From positions 62,566 through 126,565 of the forward strand of contig NZ_JAKTNQ010000001.1 of NCBI RefSeq assembly GCF_022760835.1: DNA of 64,000 nucleotides. Direction: 5' to 3'. Position numbers and translations under genes: made by a program. The DNA is from Thermus altitudinis. GTDB lineage: Bacteria; Deinococcota; Deinococci; Deinococcales; Thermaceae. The notes beneath the pieces were generated by a model. That model searched no databases and had not been told where the DNA came from. It was given only the letters and a program-made list of their open reading frames with translations. Position 1 is the stretch's first letter. Every line of letters begins with the position of its first letter. Shown here piece after piece: positions 7,470 through 15,097 of the stretch.

Positions 7470-7934
7470 ATGCCGCCTGAGCTTTACGTGGTCCTGGTGG
7501 CCGCCTTGCCGGTGGTGGAGCTTCGGGGGGCTATTCCCCTGGGGGTGGCCTTGGGGCTTTCCCCGGGAGAAGCCTTTTTCCTGGCCCTCCTGGGCAATCT
7601 CCTGGTGGCCCCGGTGGCCCTTCTCCTCCTGCCTTGGGCGGTGGATCTCGTAACCCGCCTGCCCCTTCCGGCCCGGGTGTGGGCGGCCCTCGAGGCCCGG
7701 GTGCGCCTAAAGGGGGAGGAGCAGGTGCAGCGCCTGGGAGCCTTGGGCCTTTTCCTCTTCGTGGCGGTACCCTTGCCGGGAACCGGGGCCTGGAGTGGGG
7801 CCGTGCTGGCGGTGGTCTTGGGCCTTAAGCGGCGCTACGCCCTTCTGGCCATCTCCTTAGGGGTACTGGCCGCGGGGCTCATCGTCCTCCTCCTCACCGG
7901 TGGGGCCGTGGCCGGGCTAAACTACCTGCGATGA
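7470..7934 (+). CDS. Putative small multidrug export family membrane protein (COG2426-like)
   Basis: The 154-residue, very hydrophobic protein has about four membrane segments. Its opening PELYVVLVAALPVVELRGAIP, with a conserved PVxELRGAIP turn, and the PLPGTGAWSGAVLA motif are hallmarks of the small multidrug export family (Sm_multidrug_ex). The family is poorly characterised and its substrate is unknown. Its stop overlaps the start of the next gene (ATGATG), so it is translationally coupled to the PlsY-like/reductase fusion, hinting at a shared membrane-lipid context. Confidence 0.75.
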   Translation: MPPELYVVLVAALPVVELRGAIPLGVALGLSPGEAFFLALLGNLLVAPVALLLLPWAVDLVTRLPLPARVWAALEARVRLKGEEQVQRLGALGLFLFVAVPLPGTGAWSGAVLAVVLGLKRRYALLAISLGVLAAGLIVLLLTGGAVAGLNYLR

Positions 7935-9592
7935 TGCTCCTTCTCGTGCCCCTGGCCTATGCGGTGGGCGCTTTGCCCCTAGGCCACTGGCTGGCCCGGC
8001 GGCGGGGGGTGGACCTGCGCACGGCAAGCCCCTACACCCTGGGGCTGGAAACCGCCCTGAGGCGGCTTGGGCTGGGCTTCGTCCTTTGGACCTTCCTTCT
8101 GGACTTTGCCAAGGGCTACCTGCCCCTGGCCTTCGGGAGGGCCTTGGGGCTTGGCCTCGAGGGCCTTCTTACCCTAGGGCTGGCCGTCTACCTGGGCCAC
8201 CTTTACCCCCTTTTCTTCCGCGACCCCTGGCCCCTTCGGGCCAAGGGGGCGGGGGTGCTCCTGGGGGTCTTGGCGGGGCTTCCCCTGGAGCCCGCCTGGG
8301 GCATGGTTCCCGTGGCCTTAGGCCTGGCCCTCTATGCCCTCACGGGCTACGCCTCCTTGGGGGCTTTGGGGATTCCCCTGGGGCTTTTGGGGGTGGCCTT
8401 TTGGGCGGGATTTGGCCCTTGGGCTAAGGCTCTTTCCGGCCTCCTTTTCCTCCTGGCCCTTTGGCGCTACAAGGAGAACCTGGGCCGTATCCTGGAGGGA
8501 ACCGAGCCCAGGCTGGGTAGCCCCTTGCCCCTGCCTTCGCAAAGGCAAGTGGTCTGCGCCTTCCTCATCCACCCCCTCACGGTGGAGGATTTTTGGCAAA
8601 GCCCCCGTTTCCGCTGGGCCCGGCCCCTGGTGCGCCTGGGGCTCCTAAAGCAGGCCTGGATTGAGCGCCTGGCCGAGCTTTTCCGGCCCATGAAGGTGGG
8701 GGAGGTCCGGGGGGTAAGGACCGCGGACGGGAGGGAGGTCCTTTGCCACCTCATCTCCGCTCCCCTTTTGCCCCACCAGATCAAGGCCCGGCCGGAACTG
8801 GCGGTGAAGCGGGCCATCCAAGGGGCCAGGCTGGCCAAGGAGCTTGGGGCCACGGTGGTGGGCCTGGGGGCCTTCTGGAGCGTGGTGGGGGATAAGGGGA
8901 GGGAGGTGCAGGAGGCGGTCCCGGATATAGAGGTGACCAACGGCGGGGCCTTCACCGCCGGCACCGTGAAGGTCGCCATCCCCAATATCCTGGCCCACTT
9001 TGCCCAAAGCGGAAGGAACCTAAAGGAGACCACGGCGGCGGTGGTGGGGGCCAACGGGGTGGTGGCCTTCGGCATCGCCCGGCAGATCGCTCCCCTGGTG
9101 GGGCGGCTCATCCTGGTGGGCAGGGACAAGGAAAGGCTGGAGAAGGCGGCGGAAAGCCTGCGCAAGAACCTAGAGCGCAAAGGGCAGGCCCCCGAGATAG
9201 AGGTGACCACCCAGGTGGCGGCCATAAGGGAAGCGGACCTGGTCTTCACCGCCACCAGCGACCCCAATCCCGTCATCTATCCCCAGCACGTGAAGCCGGG
9301 AGCTTGGATCTACGACGAGGGGGTGCCCCCCGACGTGCACCCCTCGGTGAGGGAGGTGCCGGGGGTACGGGTCATCCCCGGGGGGGTGGTGCGGCTTCCG
9401 GGGCGGGCCCGGGCCACCTTGGACCTGCACTTCGGTGCCCCCGACCAGGTGCCCGCCTGCTTGGCGGAGACCATGATCCTGGCGGCGGAGGAGGCCTTTG
9501 ACCGGAAAAGCCTCGGGGGAGAGGTGAAGGCGGAGAACATCCAGTTCTTCGTGGAGCGGGCGGAGGCTTTGGGGTTCAAGGTGGTGGAGTGA
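7931..9592 (+). CDS. Fusion of a diverged PlsY-like membrane domain to an acyl-ACP/acyl-CoA reductase-like domain
   Basis: The 553-residue protein has two parts. Residues 1-195 carry multiple membrane segments laid out like the acyltransferase PlsY: the third motif is clear (WRYKENLGRILEGTEPRLG), the glycine-lysine loop is altered (AKGAGVLLG) and the SGNxGATN motif is lost (SPYTLGLETALRRLG). Residues 205-553 are soluble and match the COG5322 family that includes cyanobacterial long-chain acyl-ACP reductase: VGLGAFWSVVGDKG, a Rossmann loop GANGVVAFG near 372-380, and ACLAETMILAAEEA containing Cys510. That cysteine aligns with the cysteine acylated in the cyanobacterial enzyme, from memory. Aldehyde formation from an acyl thioester at the membrane is a reasonable inference; the substrate is unknown. 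A canonical PlsY is encoded at 29589. It overlaps genes on both sides. Confidence 0.8.
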   Translation: MMLLLVPLAYAVGALPLGHWLARRRGVDLRTASPYTLGLETALRRLGLGFVLWTFLLDFAKGYLPLAFGRALGLGLEGLLTLGLAVYLGHLYPLFFRDPWPLRAKGAGVLLGVLAGLPLEPAWGMVPVALGLALYALTGYASLGALGIPLGLLGVAFWAGFGPWAKALSGLLFLLALWRYKENLGRILEGTEPRLGSPLPLPSQRQVVCAFLIHPLTVEDFWQSPRFRWARPLVRLGLLKQAWIERLAELFRPMKVGEVRGVRTADGREVLCHLISAPLLPHQIKARPELAVKRAIQGARLAKELGATVVGLGAFWSVVGDKGREVQEAVPDIEVTNGGAFTAGTVKVAIPNILAHFAQSGRNLKETTAAVVGANGVVAFGIARQIAPLVGRLILVGRDKERLEKAAESLRKNLERKGQAPEIEVTTQVAAIREADLVFTATSDPNPVIYPQHVKPGAWIYDEGVPPDVHPSVREVPGVRVIPGGVVRLPGRARATLDLHFGAPDQVPACLAETMILAAEEAFDRKSLGGEVKAENIQFFVERAEALGFKVVE

Positions 9593-10269
9593 TGTGGCTT
9601 CTCCTTTCCCCCACGGCCCTCGAGGCCTCCTTTCTCCGGGGAGAGCCCTTCACCTTTTTGGGAAGAAGGGGGTTAAAAGGGGAAGGGTTTGTCCACCTGG
9701 AAACCGGCATCGGCAAGGTGAACACCGCCCTGACCCTGGCCTCCTGGGCCAGCCGTAACCCCGTGGAGAAGGCCCTGCTCTTTGGCATCGCGGGGGCCTA
9801 TCCGGGCTCGGGGCTTCTCCCTGGGGATCTGGTCCTGGTGGGGGAGGAGGTGGAGGCGGACCTGGGCACCCGGGAGGGCTTGGAACCCCTGGGGTTTCCC
9901 GCCCTGGAGGTGGGGGAGGAGGCCTACTACAACCGTTTTCCCCTGGATAGAGGGCTTACGGAGGGCCTGGCCCGGGCCCTGGGCCTGGAGGTGGTGGTGG
10001 GCCTCACCCAGGACCGGGTTTCCGAAAGCCTGGTGGAGGCGAAGGCCCTTGCCGCGCGTTGGGGAGCCCAGGTGGAAAGCATGGAGGGAGCCGCCTTTGC
10101 CCGGGTCTGCCTGGCCTTGGGCATCCCGGGGGTGGAGATGCGGGCCATCTCCAACCCCGCAGGGGTGCGGGGCAAGGGGGCGTGGAGGATCCCCCTGGCC
10201 CTAGAGGCCCTGGAGCGGACCCTGGCCGCCCTCCTTGGGGGAACCTTTCGGCCTAGGCCCCCAGGGTAA
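9592..10269 (+). CDS. mqnB: Futalosine hydrolase
   Basis: The 225-residue nucleosidase of the phosphorylase/hydrolase fold removes hypoxanthine from futalosine in the alternative menaquinone pathway used by Thermus. Seen are the N-terminal strand WLLLSPTALEAS, TGIGKVNTALTLA, LFGIAGAYPGSGLLPGDLVLV and QVESMEGAAFARVCLALGIPGVEMRAISN. The last contains the ME-GAA purine/ribose-binding region of these enzymes. The ATG overlaps the preceding stop by one base (TGATG); an in-frame GTG directly precedes it. In T. thermophilus the futalosine hydrolase gene lies beside sodA, as here. A strong hairpin follows. Confidence 0.9.
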   Translation: MWLLLSPTALEASFLRGEPFTFLGRRGLKGEGFVHLETGIGKVNTALTLASWASRNPVEKALLFGIAGAYPGSGLLPGDLVLVGEEVEADLGTREGLEPLGFPALEVGEEAYYNRFPLDRGLTEGLARALGLEVVVGLTQDRVSESLVEAKALAARWGAQVESMEGAAFARVCLALGIPGVEMRAISNPAGVRGKGAWRIPLALEALERTLAALLGGTFRPRPPG

Positions 10270-10298
10270 CCCCCCACCCCGGCCGCCGGGGTGGGGGG
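10270..10298. terminator. Bidirectional hairpin between mqnB and sodA
   Basis: CCCCCCACCCCGG (10270-10282) and CCGGGGTGGGGGG (10286-10298) form a perfect 13-bp stem with a CCG loop between two convergent genes. There is no T run on either side, so termination would depend on the stability of the stem. Confidence 0.6.
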
Positions 10299-10311
10299 CA
10301 TGGGGGTGGGT

Positions 10312-10926
10312 TTAGCCCTTCTGGAAGAAGGCCTCCGCCTTGTCCCAGTTCAGCACGTTCCAGATGGCCTGGAGGTAGTCGGCCCGGCGGTTTTGGTACT
10401 TGAGGTAGTAGGCGTGCTCCCACACGTCGATGCCCACGATGGGGGTGAACCCCTCCATGACGGGGTTGTCCTGGTTGGGGGTGGAGATGACGTGGAGCTT
10501 GCCGAAGGGATCCTTGACCAGCCAAGCCCAGCCGGAGCCGAAGCGGGCCATGGCCGCCTGGGTGAGCTTCTCCTTCAGGGCGGCGAAGCCCCCAAGCTGC
10601 TCGTCGATGGCCTTCTTAAGTTCCCCCACCGGCTCCTTGGCTCCCCCGGGGGTTAGGAGCTCCCAGAAGAGGCTATGGTTCAGGTGCCCACCCCCGTTGT
10701 TGCGCACCGCGGTCTGGATGTCCGCGGGCAGGGCGGCCAGGTGGCGCAGGAGCACCTCCACCTCCGCCCCGTGCAGGTAGGGGTACTTCTCCAGGGCGGC
10801 GTTCAGGTTGTTCACGTAGGCCCCGTGGTGCTTCTGGTGGTGGATCTCCATGGTCTTGGCGTCGATGTGGGGCTCGAGGGCCTCGTACGGGTAACCCAGT
10901 TCCGGTAGCGTAAACGGATACGGCAT
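10312..10926 (-). CDS. sodA: Manganese superoxide dismutase
   Basis: The 204-residue Mn/Fe-type enzyme dismutates superoxide in the cytoplasm. All metal ligands are present: His29, His84, Asp167 and His171, in [21 protein letters not shown] and [12 protein letters not shown]. Numbering agrees with the known Thermus Mn enzyme once the initiator methionine is counted, and GGGHLNH plus the tryptophan pattern favour manganese. The promoter is unusual: a TATAGT -10 box (10946-10951, minus strand) is kept, but an IS982 element begins at the very next base. Any -35 function must therefore come from the insertion sequence. Confidence 0.97.
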   Translation of the reverse strand: MPYPFTLPELGYPYEALEPHIDAKTMEIHHQKHHGAYVNNLNAALEKYPYLHGAEVEVLLRHLAALPADIQTAVRNNGGGHLNHSLFWELLTPGGAKEPVGELKKAIDEQLGGFAALKEKLTQAAMARFGSGWAWLVKDPFGKLHVISTPNQDNPVMEGFTPIVGIDVWEHAYYLKYQNRRADYLQAIWNVLNWDKAEAFFQKG

Positions 10927-10945
10927 ACCTCACCTCCCAAACCTT

Positions 10946-10951
10946 ACTATA
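10946..10951 (-). promoter_or_regulatory. sodA -10 box abutting the IS end
   Basis: TATAGT on the minus strand lies 20 bases upstream of the sodA ATG, which has GGAGGTG as ribosome-binding site. The base immediately upstream of the box is the first base of the IS982 terminal repeat, so the original -35 region has been displaced. Confidence 0.55.
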
Positions 10952-11868
10952 ACCCAAGTTGCTACCCAAGCATTTGTTGAGCCAAGAGATTTAGGTTGTG
11001 GGCCAAGATGAAGGAGAGCACCTTGATCACAAAACCCTCCTGGGTCACCGCATGGATGCGCCGCGGGAAGAGGGCATGGAGCATACTGCCCACCGTCTCC
11101 ACCACCCCCTAGGTGTTTCCCTCACGGGAAAGCAGCCGCCCCACAATGGCCAGGTACTGCAACCAAGGCACATACCGCCGGCTGTTCCTTCTACGGATGA
11201 CCATGGGCACAATCCCCCCCGCCTCCCGGAGGAGGTCTTCATAGAAGTGGCTTTCGTACCCCCGGTCCAGGTAGAGCTCCGCCCCCTCGGGAAGGTCCAG
11301 GGGAAGAAGGAGCAAAGAGCTCAGATCATGTAGGCTTCCCGGGGTCAGGCTCACTTCATGGATAAACTTCCCGTCGTCCACCAGGAGGTGGAGCTTGGGG
11401 CCGTGGAAGTAGACCCGTTTGCTGGGGATGAAGCCGCGGTAGGCCTTGTCTGGGAAAAGGCGGGAGCGGGGGGCGCGGATATTCTCGCAGGCGGGGAGGG
11501 GGAAGGTGTCCAAGGCGTAGGCCTGGGCCTGGTGGAGGTTTTTCCAGGCCTGGGCTAGGAGGTGGAGAAGGGGGAGGAAGAAGGGGTATAGGGCGTGGAG
11601 TCTGCGGTTGAAGCGACTTGGGGAGGGGACGTAGGTAAAGAGGCGCAGGTCTTTGGCGAGGGCCAGGGCCTTGTTGTGCTTGCCGCCCAGTTCCATGGCG
11701 GCCAGGATGGCGAGGGTCAGGATGGCGGAGGCTGGGGTCTTGGCTTGGGGGTCGTCCTTGTAGCCCAGGGCCTGGAGGGCATCGTCTATAATGCAAAAGG
11801 CCGCTATGATGCGCGACAGCATAGCGGCCACTATTTTTTCAGGCCTCGGGATAGGTAGCAACTTGGGT
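10952..11868 (-). mobile_element. IS982-family insertion sequence, about 917 bp
   Basis: Perfect 15-bp terminal inverted repeats bound the element: ACCCAAGTTGCTACC at 10952-10966 and GGTAGCAACTTGGGT at 11854-11868, extendable by one more A/T pair outside. One transposase gene on the minus strand fills it, with its start near the right repeat and its final stop inside the left repeat, as is usual for IS982. No target duplication is found directly at both ends. The left flank TTACTATA recurs only at 12850-12857, beyond a foreign-looking gene. Confidence 0.85.
10962..11861 (-). pseudogene. IS982-family transposase with an internal TAG
   Basis: The frame encodes a DDE transposase: ALDTFPLPACENIRAPRSR with the first Asp, KAYRGFIPSKRVYFHGPKLH typical of IS982, and LYLDRGYESHFYEDL with the second Asp. 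At 11109-11111 an in-frame TAG interrupts it. The frame then continues GVVETVGSMLHALFPRRIHA to a TAG at 10962-10964, so the catalytic Glu (VVETV) and the last 48 codons are separated from the rest. This copy should be inactive unless the stop is read through. The start may be ATG at 11822 or TTG/GTG codons closer to the repeat. Confidence 0.8.
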
Positions 11869-11917
11869 TAACATAGCACGGCGGGCGCCCGCTGTCCAGC
11901 GATCCATCTGGCGGTCC

Positions 11918-11946
11918 TTCCCGGACGGCGGGCGGTGCACTATAAT
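11918..11946 (+). promoter_or_regulatory. Promoter of the foreign methyltransferase gene
   Basis: TTCCCG (11918-11923) and a consensus TATAAT (11941-11946) are 17 bases apart and 52 bases upstream of the ATG. The -10 box is perfect. Confidence 0.5.
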
Positions 11947-11998
11947 TTGGCCAAAGCTCCGGCACCGGGGCCGGTGCCGCGCCGCGGGGGGATGGCCG

Positions 11999-12748
11999 AT
12001 GACGGGTGCACACTGGGACGCCGTGTTCGACGAGGATTACCTGTACTTCTACGAGACCTTCTTGCACGACGAGCGCAACGAGAAGGAGGCCGAGCTCATC
12101 GCCCGGCTCCTCGACCTCGGTCCGGGGGCGGATGTGCTGGATGTGCCTTGCGGGCACGGCCGCATCGCCGTGCGCCTGGCGCGCCGAGGCTGCCGCGTGA
12201 CCGGCCTCGACGCCAGCCCGCTGTTCCTGGAGCGGGCCCGCCAGGCCGCGGCGGCCGCGGGCGTCGGCGTCGAGTGGGTCCACGGCGACATGCGGGCCCT
12301 GCCGTTCGGGCGAGACTTCGACGCCGTGGTCAACTGGTTCACCTCCTTCGGCTACTTCGACGACGAGGAGAACCGCCGCGTGCTGGCGGAGTTCCGGCGC
12401 GTGCTGCGGCCCGGCGGCCGGCTGCTGATCGAGACGGTCCACCGCGACCGGATCCTGCGCAGCCTGCCGCCCGGCGAGCCGGTGCGCTTCGACGTGGTCC
12501 GCCGGGGCGACGACCTGATGATCGACCGCACCGGGTACGAACCGCTCACCGGGCGCGTGCAGACCGACCGCACCATCGTCCGGGACGGGCGTGTGCGCCG
12601 GTTCGCGTACGGGCTGCGGCTGTATACGCCGGTGGAGCTGCGGGACGAGCTGCTGCGGGCCGGGTTCGCCCGCGTCGAGCTGCTGGGCGACGAGGGCGGA
12701 CCACTCACGCTCGACAGCCGGCGGCTGCTCGCCGTCGCGCAGGCGTGA
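11999..12748 (+). CDS. Class I SAM-dependent methyltransferase, probably horizontally acquired
   Basis: The 249-residue protein has the full SAM-binding core: motif I VLDVPCGHGRIAVRLARRG (about 47-65), acidic loop GLDASPLFLERAR, GDMRALPF, and NWFTSFGYFDDEENRRVL followed by RPGGRLLIETVHRD. It resembles small-molecule methyltransferases (Methyltransf_25/11 type); the substrate cannot be told. Codon use differs from the window: rich in CG dinucleotides with CGC/GCG/GAC codons, lacking the purine-run style of Thermus genes. It sits between an IS982 element and a native terminator, so transfer from another high-GC lineage is likely. A GGGGGG ribosome-binding site precedes the ATG. Confidence 0.85.
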   Translation: MTGAHWDAVFDEDYLYFYETFLHDERNEKEAELIARLLDLGPGADVLDVPCGHGRIAVRLARRGCRVTGLDASPLFLERARQAAAAAGVGVEWVHGDMRALPFGRDFDAVVNWFTSFGYFDDEENRRVLAEFRRVLRPGGRLLIETVHRDRILRSLPPGEPVRFDVVRRGDDLMIDRTGYEPLTGRVQTDRTIVRDGRVRRFAYGLRLYTPVELRDELLRAGFARVELLGDEGGPLTLDSRRLLAVAQA

Positions 12749-12849
12749 GCGAGGGCGCCGAACCGCTGGTGCGCGCCGCGACCCGGGAAGGCAAGCGGCG
12801 CCCGGTGGCGAACCCATGGTGCGGCCAGTTCCGTGGTGCGCAGCGACCG

Positions 12850-12857
12850 TTACTATA
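12850..12857. repeat. Distal copy of the 8-bp direct repeat TTACTATA
   Basis: TTACTATA here is identical to 10944-10951, the bases just outside the IS982 left end. The two copies bracket the IS element plus the foreign methyltransferase gene (1,898 bp between them). This would fit a target-site duplication of one insertion, although no IS end is seen at the right side. Confidence 0.4.
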
Positions 12858-12862
12858 GTAGT

Positions 12863-12885
12863 GCCCACCCCGCTTGGGGGTGGGC
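12863..12885. terminator. Hairpin between the methyltransferase gene and fumC
   Basis: GCCCACCCC (12863-12871) and GGGGTGGGC (12877-12885) form a 9-bp stem over a 5-base loop, followed by GTTCT on the plus strand. It separates two convergent genes, and its base style matches native Thermus sequence. Confidence 0.55.
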
Positions 12886-12902
12886 GTTCTCACAAATGGC
12901 CC

Positions 12903-14300
12903 TCAGGCCTCATGGGGCTTGGCCAGCCTTATGGGCACCACGATGCGGTCAAACTCCTCCTCCGTGAGGTAGCCCAGCTCCAGGGCGGCTTGCTTCAGGG
13001 TCTTCTTCTCCTTGATGGCCTTCTTCACGATCTCCGCCGCCTTGTCGTAGCCGATGGCCTTGTTCAGGGCGGTGGCCAGCATGGGGTTTTTCTGCAGGTG
13101 CTCTTCTATCCGCTCCCGGTTGGGCTCTATGCCCTTGGCCAGGTGCTCGTTGAAGGATTCCATGGCGTCCGCCAGGAGCTTGATGGACTCGAGGGTGGCG
13201 TCCACCATCACGGGTTTGTAGACGTTGAGCTGGAAGTTCCCTTGGCTCCCAGCGAAGGCCACGGCGTGGTCGTTGCCAAAGACCCGCACCACCACCATGG
13301 TGAGGGCCTCCACCTGGGTGGGGTTCACCTTGCCAGGCATGATGGAGGACCCGGGCTCGTTGGCGGGGATGAAGATCTCCCCAATACCCCCGTAAGGCCC
13401 CGAGGCCAGCCAGCGGATATCGTTGCCGATTTTCATCAGGGCCCCGGCCAGGGTGCGCAAGGACCCCATCACCTGCACCAGCTCGTCGTGGGCGGCCAGG
13501 GCGCTGAAGCGGTTTTCCGCCACCCTAAAGGGAAGCCCGGTTTCCTCGGCCAGGTACTGGGCCACCCGTTGCCCAAACTGGGGATGGGCGTTTAGACCCG
13601 TACCCACCGCCGTGCCCCCGATGGCCAGGTTGTAGAGGCCTTTTTCTGCTTCCTTCACCATGGCCAGGGTGTTCCTGAGCTGGGCCGCCCAGCTTCCCAC
13701 CTCCTGCCCCAGGGTGATGGGGACCGCGTCCATGAGGTGGGTGCGCCCTATCTTCACGATGCCGTCAAAGGCCCGGGCCTTCTCCGCAAAGGTCTGGATC
13801 AGGGCTTCCGCCGCCGGGTACAGCCTCTGGTGGAGGGCTAGGGCCGTGGCCACGTACATGGCGGTGGGGAAGGTGTCGTTGCTGCTTTGGCCCCGGTTTA
13901 CGTGGTCGTTGGGGTGCACGTACTTGGAACCCAGGGGCTTCCCCAAAAGCTCCGAGGCCCGGTTGGCGATGACCTCGTTCACGTTCATGTTGGTCTGGGT
14001 GCCGCTACCCGTTTGGAAGACCACCAGGGGAAAGTGGTCGTCCAGCTTTCCGGCGATGACCTCTTCCGCCGCCTGGATGATGGCCTTGGCGATTTCCTCG
14101 GGAAGCTCTCCCAGCTCCAGGTTGGCTCTGGCCGCGGCTTTCTTCAGCATGCCGTAGGCGCGGATGACCTCCAGGGGCATGGGGAAGCGCCAGGCTCCTA
14201 TACGGAAGTGCTCCAGGGAGCGTTGGGTTTGTGCCCCCCAGTAACGGTCCGCTGGTACCCTTACCTCGCCCATGGTGTCCTGTTCAAGCCGGTATTCCAT
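12903..14300 (-). CDS. fumC: Fumarate hydratase, class II
   Basis: The 465-residue enzyme of the fumarase/aspartase superfamily interconverts fumarate and malate in the TCA cycle. The signature loop [13 protein letters not shown] is present, as are [35 protein letters not shown] and the N-terminal [23 protein letters not shown]. Length is normal for FumC, which needs no iron-sulfur cluster. It lies 20 bases downstream of terC on the same strand, so the two are probably co-transcribed. Confidence 0.96.
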   Translation of the reverse strand: MEYRLEQDTMGEVRVPADRYWGAQTQRSLEHFRIGAWRFPMPLEVIRAYGMLKKAAARANLELGELPEEIAKAIIQAAEEVIAGKLDDHFPLVVFQTGSGTQTNMNVNEVIANRASELLGKPLGSKYVHPNDHVNRGQSSNDTFPTAMYVATALALHQRLYPAAEALIQTFAEKARAFDGIVKIGRTHLMDAVPITLGQEVGSWAAQLRNTLAMVKEAEKGLYNLAIGGTAVGTGLNAHPQFGQRVAQYLAEETGLPFRVAENRFSALAAHDELVQVMGSLRTLAGALMKIGNDIRWLASGPYGGIGEIFIPANEPGSSIMPGKVNPTQVEALTMVVVRVFGNDHAVAFAGSQGNFQLNVYKPVMVDATLESIKLLADAMESFNEHLAKGIEPNRERIEEHLQKNPMLATALNKAIGYDKAAEIVKKAIKEKKTLKQAALELGYLTEEEFDRIVVPIRLAKPHEA

Positions 14301-14320
14301 ACGCCACCTCCAGCCCGATT

Positions 14321-15061
14321 CTATTCCTCCTCATAGGGCTGGCGTAGCCTCACGGGTTGGCCCCGGAGCCCGGCCCGGAGGTTCAGCCACTCCACCAGCA
14401 CGGCGAAGCCCATGGCGAAGTAGACGTAGCCCTTGGGGATGTGCACGCCCGTGCCCTCGGCCACCAGGGTGAAGCCCACCAAAAGGAGGAAGGAGAGGGC
14501 CAGCATCTTCACCGTGGGGTGCCGGTTGACGAAGGCGTAGATGCCCTTGGAAGCCAGGAGCATGATGGCCACGGAAAGCAGGATGGCCGCCACCATCACC
14601 GGCACGAAGCGGGTGAGGCCCACGGCGGTGATGACGGAGTCTATGGAAAACACGATGTCCAGGAGGAGCACTTGGCCCATGACCGAGGCCAAGGAGGGGG
14701 CCACCCTTTTTATGGCCTCGCCGGGCTCGCCCTCGAGCTTTTCGTGGATCTCCTTCACGGCTTTGTAGATGAGGAAGAGCCCTCCCGCAATCAGGACCAG
14801 GTCCTTGCCCGTGACCTCGTGGCCCAGGAGGGCGAAGAGGGGCTCCTTTAAGGCCATGATCCAGGCGATGGAAAGGAGGAACAGGATGCGGGTGAGGGCG
14901 GCCAGGGAAAGGCCCATGACCCGGGCCCGGTCCTGCTGTTCTTTGGGCAGTTTGGAGGCCAGGATGCTGATGAAGATCACGTTGTCTATGCCCAGGACCA
15001 CTTCCAGCACGGTGAGGGTTACGAGGGCGATCCAGACCTCAGGGTTGGTGAGCCAGTCCAT
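14321..15061 (-). CDS. TerC-family integral membrane protein
   Basis: The 246-residue protein has seven or so membrane helices and two conserved acidic pairs, [16 protein letters not shown] and [16 protein letters not shown], that define the TerC/YjbE/Alx family. Related proteins export manganese or act in metal resistance and metalation of exported proteins; which ion is used here is unknown. The mid-protein cytoplasmic loop ([16 protein letters not shown]) is typical. It is the first gene of a likely two-gene unit with fumC and divergent from the YpdA-like gene, 36 bases away. Confidence 0.85.
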   Translation of the reverse strand: MDWLTNPEVWIALVTLTVLEVVLGIDNVIFISILASKLPKEQQDRARVMGLSLAALTRILFLLSIAWIMALKEPLFALLGHEVTGKDLVLIAGGLFLIYKAVKEIHEKLEGEPGEAIKRVAPSLASVMGQVLLLDIVFSIDSVITAVGLTRFVPVMVAAILLSVAIMLLASKGIYAFVNRHPTVKMLALSFLLLVGFTLVAEGTGVHIPKGYVYFAMGFAVLVEWLNLRAGLRGQPVRLRQPYEEE

Positions 15062-15097
15062 GGGAAGGAGTTTACAGGGGGGCGTAGACTAGGGGGC

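Noticed and set aside
11869-11876. A target duplication directly at the right end of the IS982 element
   Set aside because: TAACATAG here only loosely resembles TTACTATA at the left end. The exact copy lies about 980 bases further right.
11831-12868. A 345-codon minus-strand frame opposite the foreign methyltransferase gene
   Set aside because: The plus strand has a complete SAM methyltransferase with promoter and ribosome-binding site, while the opposite frame has no recognisable domain.
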